This document shows, piece after piece, positions 31,926 through 45,640 of a stretch of 64,000 nucleotides of DNA (positions are counted from its first letter, which is position 1; each line of letters starts with the position of its first letter). Under the pieces are notes generated by a model. That model was not told the origin of the DNA and ran no database searches. It saw nothing but the letters and a program-made list of their open reading frames with translations. A program made the translations under genes and the position numbers. Source of the DNA: Aplectana chamaeleonis (taxonomy: Eukaryota > Nematoda > Chromadorea > Rhabditida > Cosmocercidae); assembly GCA_029168955.1 (NCBI GenBank), contig JAPDOI010001484.1, forward strand, positions 1 through 64,000, given 5' to 3'.

Positions 31926-34900
31926 ACATGTCCACGGCGCCAACAGCAACTACAAATGTCCACGGCGCCAACAGCAACTACACATGTCCACGACGTCAAC
32001 AGCAAATACACATGTCCACGGCGCCAACAGCAACTACACATCTCAACGGCGCCAACAGCAAATACAGATCTTCACGGCGTCAACAGCAACTACAGACCTC
32101 CACGGCGCCAACAGCAACTACACATGTCCACGGCGCCAACAGCAACTAGAGACCTCCACGGCGCCAACAGCAACTACACATCTCCACGGCGCCAACAGCA
32201 AATACAGATCTCCACGGCGCCAACAGCAACTACACTTCTCCACGGCGCCAACAGCAAATACAGATCTTCACGGCGCCAACAGCAACTACACATCTCCACG
32301 GCGTCAACAGCAACTACAAACCTCCACGACGCCAACAGCAAATACAGATCTCCACGGCGCCAACAGCAACTACACATCTCCACGGCGCCAACAGCAAATA
32401 CAGATCTTCACGGCGTCAACAGCAACTACAGACCTCCACGGCGCCAACAGCAACTACACATGTCCACGGCGCCAACAGCAACTACACGTCTCCACGGCGC
32501 CAACAGCAACTACAGATCTCCACGGTACCAACAGCAACTACACATGTCCACGGCGCCAACAGCAACTACAGATCTCCACGGCGCCAACAGCAACTACACA
32601 TGTCCACGGCGTCAACAGCAACTACAAACCTCCACGACGAGAACAGCAAATACAGATATTCACGGCGTCAACAGCAACTACAGTCCTCCACGGCGCCAAC
32701 AGCAACTACACATGTCCACGGCGCCAACAGCAACTACACATGTCCACGGCGCCAACAGCAACTACACATGTCCACGGCGCCAACAGCAACTACACATGTC
32801 CACGGCGCCAACAGCAACTACACTTCTCCGCGGCGTCAACAGCAACTACAGACCTCCACGGCGTCAACAGCAACTACACATGTCCACGGCGTCAACAGCA
32901 ACTAGAGACCTCCACGGCGCCAACAGCAACTACACATCTCCACGGCGCCAACAGCAAATACAGATCTCCACGGCGCCAACAGCAACTACACATCTCCACG
33001 GCGCCAACAGCAAATACAGATCTTCACGGCGCCAACAGCAACTACACATCTCCACGGCGTCAACAGCAACTACACATGTACACGACGTCAACAGCAACTA
33101 CACATGTCCACGGCGCCAACAGCAACTACACATCTCCACGGCGCCAACAGCAACTACAGATCTCCACGGCACCAACAGCAACTACACATGTCCACGGCGC
33201 CAACAGCAACTACAGATCTCCACGGCGCCAACAGCAACTACAGATCTCCACGGCGCCAACAGCAAATACAGATCTCCACGGCGCCAACAGCAACTACAAA
33301 CCTCCACGACGCCAACAGCAAATACAGATCTCCACGGCGCCAACAGCAACTACAATTCTCCACGGCGCCAACAGCAAATACAGATCTTCACGGCGTCAAC
33401 AGCAACTACACATGTCCACGGCGCCAACAGCAACTACACATGTCCACGGCGCCAACAGCAACTACACATGTCCACGGCGCCAACAGCAACTACACATCAC
33501 GGCGCCAACAGCAACTACAGATCTCCACGGCACCACCAGCAACTACACATGTCCACGGCGCCAACAGCAACTACAGACCTCCACGGCTCCAACAGCAACT
33601 ACACATCTCCACGGCGCCAACAGCAACTACAGATCTCCACGGCGCCAACAGCAACCACACATCTCCACGGCGCCAACAGCAAATACAGATCTTCACGGCG
33701 TCAACAGCAACTACAGACCTCCACGGCGCCAACAGCAACTACACATGTCCACGGCGCCAACAGCAACTACACATGTCCACGGCGCCAACAGCAACTACAC
33801 ATGTCCACGGCGCCAACAGCAACTACAGATCTCCACGGCGCCAACAGCAACTACACATCTCCACGGCGCCAACAGCAACTACAGATGTCCACGGCGCCAA
33901 CAGCAACTACACATGTCCACGGCGTCAACAGCAACTACACATGTCCACGGCGCCAACAGCAACTACACATCTCCACGGCGCCAACAGCAACTACAGATCT
34001 TCACGGCGTCAACAGCAACTACAGACCTCCACGGCGCCAACAGCAACTACACATGTCCACGGCGCCAACAGCAACTACACATGTCCACGGCGCCAACAGC
34101 AACTACATGACCTCCACGGCGCCAACAGCAACTACAGATCTCCACGGCGCCAACAGCAACTACACATGTCCACGGCGCCAACAGCAACTACAGACCTCCA
34201 CGGCGCCAACAGCAACTACACATGTCCACGGCGTCAACAGCAAATACACATGTCCACGGCGCCAACAGCAACTACACATCTCCACGGCGCCAACAGCAAA
34301 TACAGATCTTCACGGCGTCAACAGCAACTACAGACCTCCACGGCGCCAACAGCAACTACACATGTCCACGGCGCCAACAGCAACTACACATGTCCACGGC
34401 GTCAACAGCAACTACAAACCTCCACGACGCCAACAGCAACTACAGATCTCCACGGCGCCAACAGCAACTACAAATTTCCACGGCGCCAACAGCAAATACA
34501 GATCTTCACGGCGCCAACAGCAACTACAGATCTCCTAGGCGCCAACAGCGACTACAGATCTCCACGGCGCCAACAACAACTACACATGTCCACGGCGCCA
34601 ACCGCAGCTACAGATCTCCACGGCGCCAACAACAACTACACATGTCCACGGCGCCAACAGCAACTACACATGTCCACGGCGCCAACAGCAACTACACATC
34701 TCCACGGCGCTAACAGCAACTACACATGTCCACGGCGCCAACCGCAGCTACAGACCTCCACGGCGCCAACAGCAACTACAGATCTCCACGGCGCCAACAA
34801 CAACTACACATGTCTACGGCGCCAACCGCAGTTACACACCTCCACGGCTCCAACAGCAACTACAGATCTCCACGGCGCCAACAGCAACTACACATGTCCA

Positions 34901-36660
34901 CGGCGCCAACCGCATCGACAGACCTCCACGGCACCAACAGCAACTACAGACCTCCACGGCGCCAACACCAACGTCAGATCTCCACGGCGCCAACAGCAAC
35001 TGCAGATCTCCACGGCGCCAACAGCAACTACAGACCTCCACGGCGCCAACAGCTACTACAGATCTCCACGGCGCCAACAACAACTACACATGTCCACGGC
35101 GCCAACAGCAACTACACATGTCCACGACGCCAATAGCAACTACAGATCTCCACGGCGCCAACAGCAACTACAGATCTCCTAGGCGCCAACAACAACTACA
35201 CATGTCCACGGCGCCAACAGCAACTACAGACCTCCACGGCGCCAACAGCAACTACAGATCTCCACGGCGCCAACAGCAACTACACATGTCCACGGCGCCA
35301 ACAGCAACTACAGACCTCCACGGCGCCAACAGCAACTACAGATCTCCACGGCGCCAACAACAACTACACATGTCCACGGCGCCAACCGCAGCTACAGACC
35401 TCCACGGCTCCAACAGCAACTACACATCTCCACGGCTCCAACAGCAACTACACATGTCCACGGCGCCAACCGCAGCGACAGACCTCCACGGCACCAACAG
35501 CAACTACAGACCTCCACGGCGCCAACACCAACTACAGATCTCCACGGCGCCAACAGCAACTGCAGATCTCCACGGCGCCAACAGCAACTACAGACCTCCA
35601 CGGCGCCAACAGCTACTACAGATCTCCACGGCGCCAACAACAACTACACATGTCCACGGCGCAAACAGCAACTACACATGTCCACGACGCCAATAGCAAC
35701 TACAGATCTCCACGGCGCCAACAGCAACTACAGATCTCCTAGGCGCCAACAGCAACTACACATGTCCACGGCGCCAACAGCAACTACAGACCTCCACGGC
35801 GCCAACAGCAACTACAGATCTCCACGGCGCCAACAACAACTACACATGTCCACGGCGCCAACCGCAGCTACAGATCTCCACGGCGCCAACAACAACTACA
35901 CATGTCCACGGCGCCAACAGCAACTACAGACCTCCACGGCGCCAACAGCAACTACAGAGCTCCACGGCGCCAACAGCAACTACACATGTCCACGGCGCCA
36001 ACAGCAACTACAGATCTCCACGGCGCCAACAACAACTACACATGTCCACGACGCCAACAGCAACTACACATGTCCACGGCGCCAACAGCAACTACATGTC
36101 CACGGCGCCAACCGCAGCTACAGACCTCCACGGCTCCAACAGCAACTACACATCTCCACGACGCCACCAACAACTACACATGTCCACGGCGCCAACAGCA
36201 ACTACAGACCTCCACGGCGCCAACAGCAACTACAGAGCTCCACGGCGCCAACAGCAACTACACATGTCCACGGCGCCAACAGCAACTACACATGTCCACG
36301 GCACCAACAGCAACTACAGATCTCCACGGCGCCAACAGCAACTGCAGATCTCCACGGCGCCAACAGAAACTACAGACCTCCACGGCGGCAACAGCAACTA
36401 CACATGTCCCACGGCGCCAACAGCAACTACAGACCTCCACGGCTCCACCAGCAAATACACATGTCCACGGCGCCACCAGCACCTCCAGATCTCCACGGCG
36501 CCAACAACAACTACACATGTCCACGGCGCCAACAGCAACTACACATGTCCACGGCGCCAACAGCAACTACACTTCTCCACGGCGCCAACAGCAAATACAG
36601 ATCTCCACGGCGCCAACAGCACTACATGTCCACGGCGCCAACAGCAACTACACATGTCCA

Positions 36661-38030
36661 CGGCGCCAAAAGCAACTACACTTCTCCGCGGCGTCAACAG
36701 CAACTACAGACCTCCACGGCGTCAACAGCAACTACACATGTCCACGGCGCCAACAGCAACTAGAGACCTCCACGGCGCCAACAGCAACTACACATCTCCA
36801 CGGCGCCAACAGCAAATACAGATCTCCACGGCGCCAACAGCAACTACACATCTCCACGGCGCCAACAGCAAATACAGATCTTCACGGCGCCAACAGCAAC
36901 TACACATCTCCACGGCGTCAACAGCAACTACAAACCTCCACGACGCCAACAGCAAATACAGATCTCCACGGCGCCAACAGCAACTACACATCTCCACGGC
37001 GCCAACAGCAAATACAGATCTTCACGGCGTCAACAGCAACTACAGACCTCCACGGCGCCAACAGCAACTACACATGTCCACGGCGCCAACAGCAACTACA
37101 CGTCTCCACGGCGCCAACAGCAACTACACATGTCCACGGCGCCAACAGCAACTACACGTCTCCACGGCGCCAACAGCAACTACAGATCTCCACGGTACCA
37201 ACAGCAACTACACATGTCCACGGCGCCAACAGCAACTACAGATCTCCACGGCGCCAACAGCAACTACACATGTCCACGGCGTCAACAGCAACTACAAACC
37301 TCCACGACGCCAACAGCAAATACAGATCTTCACGGCGTCAACAGCAACTACACATGTCCACGGCGCCAACAGCAACTACACATGTCCACGGCGCCAACAG
37401 CAACTACACATGTCCACGGCGCCAACAGCAACTACACTTCTCCGCGGCGTCAACAGCAACTACAGACCTCCACGGCGTCAACAGCAACTACACATGTCCA
37501 CGGCGCCAACAGCAACTACACGTCTCCACGGCGCCAACAGCAACTACACATGTCCACGGCGCCAACAGCAACTACACGTCTCCACGGCGCCAACAGCAAC
37601 TACAGATCTCCACGGTACCAACAGCAACTACACATGTCCACGGCGCCAACAGCAACTACAGATCTCCACGGCGCCAACAGCAACTACACATGTCCACGGC
37701 GTCAACAGCAAATCTGGCAAACCTCCACGGCGCCAACAGCAAATACAGATCTTCACGGCGTCAACAGCAACTACACATGTCCACGGCGCCAACAGCAACT
37801 ACACATGTCCACGGCGCCAACAGCAACTACACATGTCCACGGCGCCAACAGCAACTACACATCTCCACGGCGCCAACAGCAACTACAGATCTCCACGGCG
37901 CCAACAGCAACTACAGACCTCCACGGCGCCAACAGCAAATACAGATCTCCACGGCGCCAACAGCAACTACACATGTCCACGGCGCCAACAGCAACTACAC
38001 ATGTCCACGGCACCAACAGCAAATACAGAT
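36661..38030 (+). repeat. Higher-order block recurring at 38986 and 40694
   Basis: The variant CGCCAAAAGCAAC followed by a CTCCGCGGCGTC unit marks the start of a block at 36661. The same start recurs at 38986 (offset 2,325) and 40694 (a further 1,708, which is 61 units). The first two copies agree for about 1.4 kb. A private insertion, CAAATCTGGCAAACC near 37709, is found only in the first copy. Confidence 0.7.
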
Positions 38031-41000
38031 CTCCACGGCGCCAACAGCAACTACCGACCTCCACGGCTCCAACAGCAACTACAGATCTCCACGGCGCCAA
38101 CAGCAACTACACATCTACACGGCGCTAACAGCAACTACAGATCTTCACCGCGCCAACAGCAAATACACATGTCCACGGCGCCAACAGCAACTACAGATCT
38201 CCACGGCGCCAACAACAACTACACATGTCCACGGCGCCAACAGCAACTAGAGACCTCCACGGCGCCAACAGCAACTACACATCTCCACGGCGCCAACAGC
38301 AAATACAGATCTCCACGGCGCCAACAGCATCTACACATGTCCACGGCGCCAACAGCAACTACACATGTCCACGGCGCCAAAAGCAACTACACTTCTCCGC
38401 GGCGTCAACAGCAACTACACTTCTCCACGGCGCCAACCGCAGCTACAGACCTCCACGGCTCCAACAGCAACTACACATCTCCACGGCGCCAACAGCAACT
38501 ACAGATCTCCACGGCGCCAACAGCAACTACAGACCTCCACGGCGCCAACAGCAAATACAGATCTCCACGGCGCCAACAGCAACTACACATGTCCACGGCG
38601 CCAACAGCAACTACACATGTCCACGGCACCAACAGCAACTACAGATCTCCACGGCGCCAACAGCAACTACAGACCTCCACGGCGCTAACAGCAACTACAG
38701 ATCTCCACGGCGCCAACAGCAACTACACTTCTCCACGGCGCCAACAGCAACTACAGACCTCCACGGCTCCAACAGCAAATACACATGTCCACGGCGCCAA
38801 CAGCAACTACAGATCTCCACGGCGCCAACAACAACTACACATGTCCACGGCGCCAACAGCAACTAGAGACCTCCACGGCGCCAACAGCAACTACACATCT
38901 CCACGGCGCCAACAGCAAATACAGATCTCCACGGCGCCAACAGCATCTACACATGTCCACGGCGCCAACAGCAACTACATGTCCACGGCGCCAAAAGCAA
39001 CTACACTTCTCCGCGGCGTCAACAGCAACTACAGACCTCCACGGCGTCAACAGCAACTACACATGTCCACGGCGCCAACAGCAACTAGAGACCTCCACGG
39101 CGCCAACAGCAACTACACATCTCCACGGCGCCAACAGCAAATACAGATCTCCACGGCGCCAACAGCAACTACACATCTCCACGGCGCCAACAGCAAATAC
39201 AGATCTTCACGGCGCCAACAGCAACTACACATCTCCACGGCGTCAACAGCAACTACAAACCTCCACGACGCCAACAGCAAATACAGATCTCCACGGCGCC
39301 AACAGCAACTACACATCTCCACGGCGCCAACAGCAAATACAGATCTTCACGGCGTCAACAGCAACTACAGACCTCCACGGCGCCAACAGCAACTACACAT
39401 GTCCACGGCGCCAACAGCAACTACACGTCTCCACGGCGCCAACAGCAACTACACATGTCCACGGCGCCAACAGCAACTACACGTCTCCACGGCGCCAACA
39501 GCAACTACAGATCTCCACGGTACCAACAGCAACTACACATGTCCACGGCGCCAACAGCAACTACAGATCTCCACGGCGCCAACAGCAACTACACATGTCC
39601 ACGGCGTCAACAGCAACTACAAACCTCTACGACGCCAACAGCAAATACAGATCTTCACGGCGTCAACAGCAACTACACATGTCCACGGCGCCAACAGCAA
39701 CTACACATGTCCACGGCGCCAACAGCAACTACACATGTCCACGGCGCCAACAGCAACTACACTTCTCCGCGGCGTCAACAGCAACTACAGACCTCCACGG
39801 CGTCAACAGCAACTACACATGTCCACGGCGCCAACAGCAACTACACGTCTCCACGGCGCCAACAGCAACTACACATGTCCACGGCGCCAACAGCAACTAC
39901 ACGTCTCCACGGCGCCAACAGCAACTACAGATCTCCACGGTACCAACAGCAACTACACATGTCCACGGCGCCAACAGCAACTACAGATCTCCACGGCGCC
40001 AACAGCAACTACACATGTCCACGGCGTCAACAGCAACTACAAACCTCCACGACGCCAACAGCAAATACAGATCTTCACGGCGTCAACAGCAACTACACAT
40101 GTCCACGGCGCCAACAGCAACTACACATGTCCACGGCGCCAACAGCAACTACACATGTCCACGGCGCCAACAGCAACTACACATCTCCACGGCGCCAACA
40201 GCAACTACAGATCTCCACGGCGCCAACAGCAACTACAGACCTCCACGGCGCCAACAGCAAATACAGATCTCCACGGCGCCAACAGCAACTACACATGTCC
40301 ACGGCGCCAACAGCAACTACACATGTCCACGGCACCAACAGCAACTACAGATCTCCACGGCGCCAACAGCAACTACAGACCTCCACGGCGCCAACAGCAA
40401 CTACAGATCTCCACGGCGCCAACAGCAACTACACTTCTCCACGGCGCCAACAGCAACTACAGACCTCCACGGCTCCAACAGCAAATACACATGTCCACGG
40501 CGCCAACAGCAACTACAGATCTCCACGGCGCCAACAACAACTACACATGTCCACGGCGCCAACAGCAACTAGAGACCTCCACGGCGCCAACAGCAACTAC
40601 ACATCTCCACGGCGCCAACAGCAAATACAGATCTCCACGGCGCCAACAGCATCTACACATGTCCACGGCGCCAACAGCAACTACACATGTCCACGGCGCC
40701 AAAAGCAACTACACTTCTCCGCGGCGTCAACAGCAACTACAGACCTCCACGGCGTCAACAGCAACTACACATGTCCACGGCGCCAACAGCAACTAGAGAC
40801 CTCCACGGCGCCAACAGCAACTACACATCTCCACGGCGCCAACAGCAAATACAGATCTCCACGGCGCCAACAGCAACTACACATCTCCACGGCGCCAACA
40901 GCAAATACAGATCTTCACGGCGCCAACAGCAACTACACATCTCCACGGCGTCAACAGCAACTACAAACCTCCACGACGCCAACAGCAAATACAGATCTCC

Positions 41001-44000
41001 ACGGCGCCAACAGCAACTACACATCTCCACGGCGCCAACAGCAAATACAGATCTTCACGGCGCCAACAGCAACTACAGACCTCCACGGCGCCAACAGCAA
41101 CTACACATGTCCACGGCGCCAACAGCAACTACACGTCTCCACGGCGCCAACAGCAACTACATGTCCACGGCGCCAACAGCAACTACATATCGCTCCCACG
41201 GCGCCAACAGCAACTACAGATCTCCACGGTACCAACAGCAACTACACATGTCCACGGCGCCAACAGCAACTACAGATCTCCACGGCGCCAACAGCAACTA
41301 CACATGTCCACGGCGTCAACAGCAACTACAAACCTCCACGACGCCAACAGCAAATACAGATCTTCACGGCGTCAACAGCAACTACACATGTCCACGGCGC
41401 CAACAGCAACTACACATGTCCACGGCGCCAACAGCAACTACACATGTCCACGGCGCCAACAGCAACTACACTTCTCCGCGGCGTCAACAGCAACTACAGA
41501 CCTCCACGGCGTCAACAGCAACTACACATGTCCACGGCGTCAACAGCAACTAGAGACCTCCACGGCGCCAACAGCAACTACACATCTCCACGGCGCCAAC
41601 AGCAAATACAGATCTCCACGGCGCCAACAGCAACTACACATCTCCACGGCGCCAACAGCAAATACAGATCTTCACGGCGCCAACAGCAACTACACATCTC
41701 CACGGCGTCAACAGCAACTACACATGTACACGACGTCAACAGCAACTACACATGTCCACGGCGCCAACAGCAACTACACATCTCCACGGCGCCAACAGCA
41801 ACTACAGATCTCCACGGCACCAACAGCAACTACACATGTCCACGGCGCCAACAGCAACTACAGATCTCCACGGCGCCAACAGCAACTACAGATCTCCACG
41901 GCGCCAACAGCAAATACAGATCTCCACGGCGCCAACAGCAACTACAATTCTCCACGGCGCCAACAGCAAATACAGATCTTCACGGCGTCAACAGCAACTA
42001 CACATGTCCACGGCGCCAACAGCAACTACACATGTCCACGGCGCCAACAGCAACTACACATGTCCACGGCGCCAACAGCAACTACACATGTCCACGGCGC
42101 CAACAGCAACTACACATGTCCACGGCGCCAACAGCAACTACACATCACGGCGCCAACAGCAACTACAGATCTCCACGGCACCAGCAGCAACTACACATGT
42201 CCACGGCGCCAACAGCAACTACAGACCTCCACGGCTCCAACAGCAACTACACATCTCCACGGCGCCAACAGCAACTACAGATCTCCACGGCGCCAACAGC
42301 AACTACACATCTCCACGGCGCCAACAGCAAATACAGATCTTCACGGCGTCAACAGCAACTACAGGCCTCCACGGCGCCAACAGCAACTACACATGTCCAC
42401 GGTGCCAACAGCAACTACACATGTCCACGGCGCCAACAGCAACTACACATGTCCACGGCGCCAACAGCAACTACAGATCTCCACGGCGCCAACAGCAACT
42501 ACACATGTCCACGGCGCCAACAGCAACTACAAATGTCCACGGCGCCAACAGCAACTACACATGTCCACGACGTCAACAGCAAATACACATGTCCACGGCG
42601 CCAACAGCAACTACACATCTCCACGGCGCCAACAGCAAATACAGATCTTCACGGCGTCAACAGCAACTACAGACCTCCACGGCGCCAACAGCAACTACAC
42701 ATGTCCACGGCGCCAACAGCAACTACACATGTCCACGGCGCCAACAGCAACTACACATGTCCACGGCGCCAACAGCAACTACAGATCTCCACGGCGCCAA
42801 CAGCAACTACACATGTCCACGGCGCCAACAGCAACTACAAATGTCCACGGCGCCAACAGCAACTACACATGTCCACGACGTCAACAGCAAATACACATGT
42901 CCACGGCGCCAACAGCAACTACACATCTCCACGGCGCCAACAGCAAATACAGATCTTCACGGCGTCAACAGCAACTACAGACCTCCACGGCGCCAACAGC
43001 AACTACACATGTCCACGGCGCCAACAGCAACTACACATGTCCACGGCGTCAACAGCAACTACAAACCTCCACGACGCCAACAGCAACTACAGATCTCCAC
43101 GGCGCCAACAGCAACTACAAATTTTCACGGCGCCAACAGCAAATACAGATCTTCACGGCGTCAACAGCAACTAAAGACCTCCACGGCGCCAACAGCAACT
43201 ACACATGTCCACGGCGCCAACAGCAACTACACATGTCCACGGCGCCAGCAACAACTACACATGTCCACGGCGCCAACAGCAACTACAGACCTCCACGGCG
43301 CCAACAGCAACTACACATGTCCACGGCGCCAACAGCAACTACACATCTCCACGGCGCCAACAGCAACTACACATGTCCACGGCGCCAACAGCAACTACAG
43401 ACCTCCACGGCGCCAACAGCAACTACACTTCTCCACGGCGCCAACCGCAGCTACAGACCTCCACGGCTCCAACAGCAACTACACATCTCCACGGCGCCAA
43501 CAGCAACTACAGATCTCCACGGCGCCAACAGCAACTACAGACCTCCACGGCGCCAACAGCAAATACAGATCTCCACGGCGCCAACAGCAACTACACATGT
43601 CCACGGCGCCAACAGCAACTACACATGTCCACGGCACCAACAGCAACTACAGATCTCCACGGCGCCAACAGCAACTACAGACCTCCACGGCGCCAACAGC
43701 AACTACAGATCTCCACGGCGCCAACAGCAACTACACTTCTCCACGGCGCCAACAGCAACTACAGACCTCCACGGCTCCAACAGCAAATACACATGTCCAC
43801 GGCGCCAACAGCAACTACACATGTCCACGGCGCCAACAGCAACTACAGATCTCCACGGCGCCAACAGCAAATAGAGATCTCCACGGCGCCAACAGCAACT
43901 ACACATCTCCACGGCGCCAACAGCAAATACAGATCTTCACGGCGTCAACAGCAACTACACATGTCCACGGCGCCAACAGCAACTACACATGTCCACGGCG

Positions 44001-44279
44001 TCAACAGCAACTACACATGTCCACGGCGCCAACAGCAACTACACATGTCCACGGCGCCAACAGCAGCTACACATGTCCACGGCGCCAACAGCAACTACAC
44101 ATCTCCACGGCGCCAACAGCAACTACAGATCTCTACGGCACCAACAGCAACTACACATGTCCACGGCGCCAACAGCAACTACAGACCTCCACGGCTCCAA
44201 CAGCAACTACACATCTCCACGGCGCCAACAGCAACTACACATGTCCACGGCGCCAACAGCAACTACACATCTCCACGGT

Positions 44280-44313
44280 CTGTAGTTGCTGTTGGCGCCG
44301 TGGAGATGTGTAG
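44280..44313 (-). repeat. Inverted terminal satellite unit at the array edge
   Basis: The last 34 bp of the array read as the reverse complement of the preceding units: CTGTAGTTGCTGTTGG, then CGCCGTGGAGATGTGTAG. This is the only unit in the window in the opposite orientation. With the neighbouring direct unit it forms a hairpin with almost no loop. The array stops exactly at the end of this inverted unit. Confidence 0.9.
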
Positions 44314-45083
44314 TCCCATTATGTGAGCAGGCCGGTCCACACGACTTCAATTTATTTTTTGCCCTTTTTTCGTCGCTTTTTCTTCCTAACTTTACTTAGA
44401 AGAATTCAAGACCTACATTCCTGCAGAAAAGCAAAAAAACGTTTCATCTAGAACACCAAATTTTTCAACAATCAAAAAATCATTCAAATTATTATTTTAA
44501 CAATCTTCGGATGCTGTAGGTAACAGTCTCCTGGTACCAGCAAAAGCAGTGTATTCATTTGAGAAACATTGGACTGGAAAATGCGGGAAAAAAATTGAAG
44601 ATTTTGAAAAAAACCGTACTCGAAAAGCTTCATCAATTTCAGAGCATCAATGTATTTCTTGCCTGTTCGGTTCATTGGATAGGATGGAAACATTCAGTTT
44701 TTTTTTAGATATTCCGCCTGATCTCAGAAAGCAGTAATCGAAATCAGTTTCGGAGAAACCGTTTAAACCCATTGTTCGCGATGAAAAAGTTGCCCATTTT
44801 TTGACGGAAACGTAAGCTTTCGATTTCTCTTGGAAAAAATAAGGAAGAAAAACCGTCCGGAAATGGTTGTTCGGGCGGCCCATCGGATCACCTCGCCCAC
44901 GTCGTATGAGAGTTGTCCGGCGTTCGTTTCACCAGAGGAACAGTTGCCGAATTTTCGAATACTCTTTTAATCGGAAAGATTTTAACATCCAAGCATTTGC
45001 ATTGGCCCTTCCTATTTTTGAATAGTTTAAAGCGCAAAGCCATTTCCGACGTTGGGTTTGACACTTTGTCTGCAGCCTTCTCT
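44314..45083. repeat. Dispersed repeat, copy 1, left part
   Basis: This sequence is clearly related to 49615-50647, with shared segments such as CAGGCCGGTCCACACGACTT (one base different in the other copy), TTATTTTTTGCCCTTTTTTC and GAGAGTTGTCCGGCGTTCG. It begins directly at the satellite edge and is interrupted at 45083 by a 2.38-kb element. Its continuation is at 47466-47986. No coding potential of note was seen, so it is probably a non-autonomous mobile element or a segmental duplicate. Confidence 0.85.
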
Positions 45084-45220
45084 GGCACTGGGACGCTCCT
45101 AGCCCACAAGAAAGCCGCTCCGAGCGCTCGGACAACTGGGCTAGGAGCCCCAAATCGTGATAGTCGCGGTGTTCATGTGCCACTGTCGTGGAAAAGCAGC
45201 GCCACTCCCGCGGCATAGAT

Positions 45221-45640
45221 GCGGTTTTGTCGCGGTTTCGCCATGCTATGCCGTGGTTTCGTCATGCGATTATCGCGGTTTCGTCATGCTATTGTTGCGG
45301 TTTTGTCACGCGATTGTGGAGGTCTTGTTACGCTAGTGGCGCGGTTTAGACGCGTTATTTTCGGGTTTCTTTTACGTTGTTGTGGCGGTCTAGATGCGTT
45401 ATTTTCGCGGTTTCGTCTTGCTATCGTCGCGTTGTTGACGCGTTATAATACTCCTACTGCCGCACTTCTGTCGTGTTCATACCGCAAAATTGACGTACTA
45501 TTATCGCGCTACGGCAGCGGTATTGAAGTGCTATACTCGCGTTACTGCCGCACTATTTGCGAGCTGTTGACGGACTATTGTCGCGCAACTGACGTGCTGC
45601 CCTCGTGGTGTTGACCAGCTATTGTCCTCGTATTACACAG
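45221..45640 (+). repeat. Degenerate 22-bp minisatellite
   Basis: The motif GCGGTTTCGTCATGCTATTGTC, in diverged forms, repeats with a strict 22-bp spacing: starts at 45253, 45275, 45297, 45319, 45341, 45363, 45385 and 45407 are all 22 apart. The period can be followed, with weaker identity, to about 45640, giving around 19 units. One plus-strand frame stays open for 131 codons because of the repeat. I do not consider it a gene. Confidence 0.85.

Larger units (their letters stand above)
1..44313. repeat. 28-bp satellite DNA array (about 1,580 units, left end outside window)
   Basis: Direct head-to-tail repetition of a 28-bp unit fills this whole stretch. The unit has a nearly constant core, CCACGGCGCCAAC followed by AGCAACTAC, and a variable junction that is mostly ACAGATCT, ACAGACCT, ACACATGT or ACACATCT. 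Frequent variants are GGCTCC for GGCGCC, CCGCAGCT for AGCAACT, AACAACAAC for AACAGCAAC, and GGCGTC. The consensus is about 57% G+C and strand-asymmetric: 20 of 28 plus-strand bases are A or C. KasI/NarI (GGCGCC), BglII (AGATCT) and PciI (ACATGT) sites recur at unit spacing. A few units are shortened, for example near 20921, 23849, 26579, 31565, 33494 and 42142. The long plus-strand ORFs here all encode the same 28-residue periodic peptide in each frame, so I do not call them genes. Whether the array is centromeric, subtelomeric or interstitial cannot be told from the sequence. Confidence 0.98.

Noticed and set aside
29187..34538. A 1,783-codon ORF and the other long plus-strand ORFs in the satellite
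   Set aside because: All three frames are open with the same periodic peptide, as the unit length and sequence require. There is no non-repetitive start, end, intron signal or promoter, and starts come from the ACATGT variant.
1..44313. CRISPR-like array because of short regular repeats
   Set aside because: There are no unique spacers between repeats, the units are contiguous, no cas genes are present, and the neighbouring gene is eukaryotic.
1..44313. Telomere repeat
   Set aside because: The 28-bp unit has no TTAGGC, and the array ends inside ordinary interspersed-repeat DNA with a gene beyond. Its left end is not visible, so a subtelomeric position is neither shown nor excluded.
45219..45614. 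131-codon plus-strand ORF
   Set aside because: It lies exactly on the 22-bp minisatellite and has no recognisable domain.
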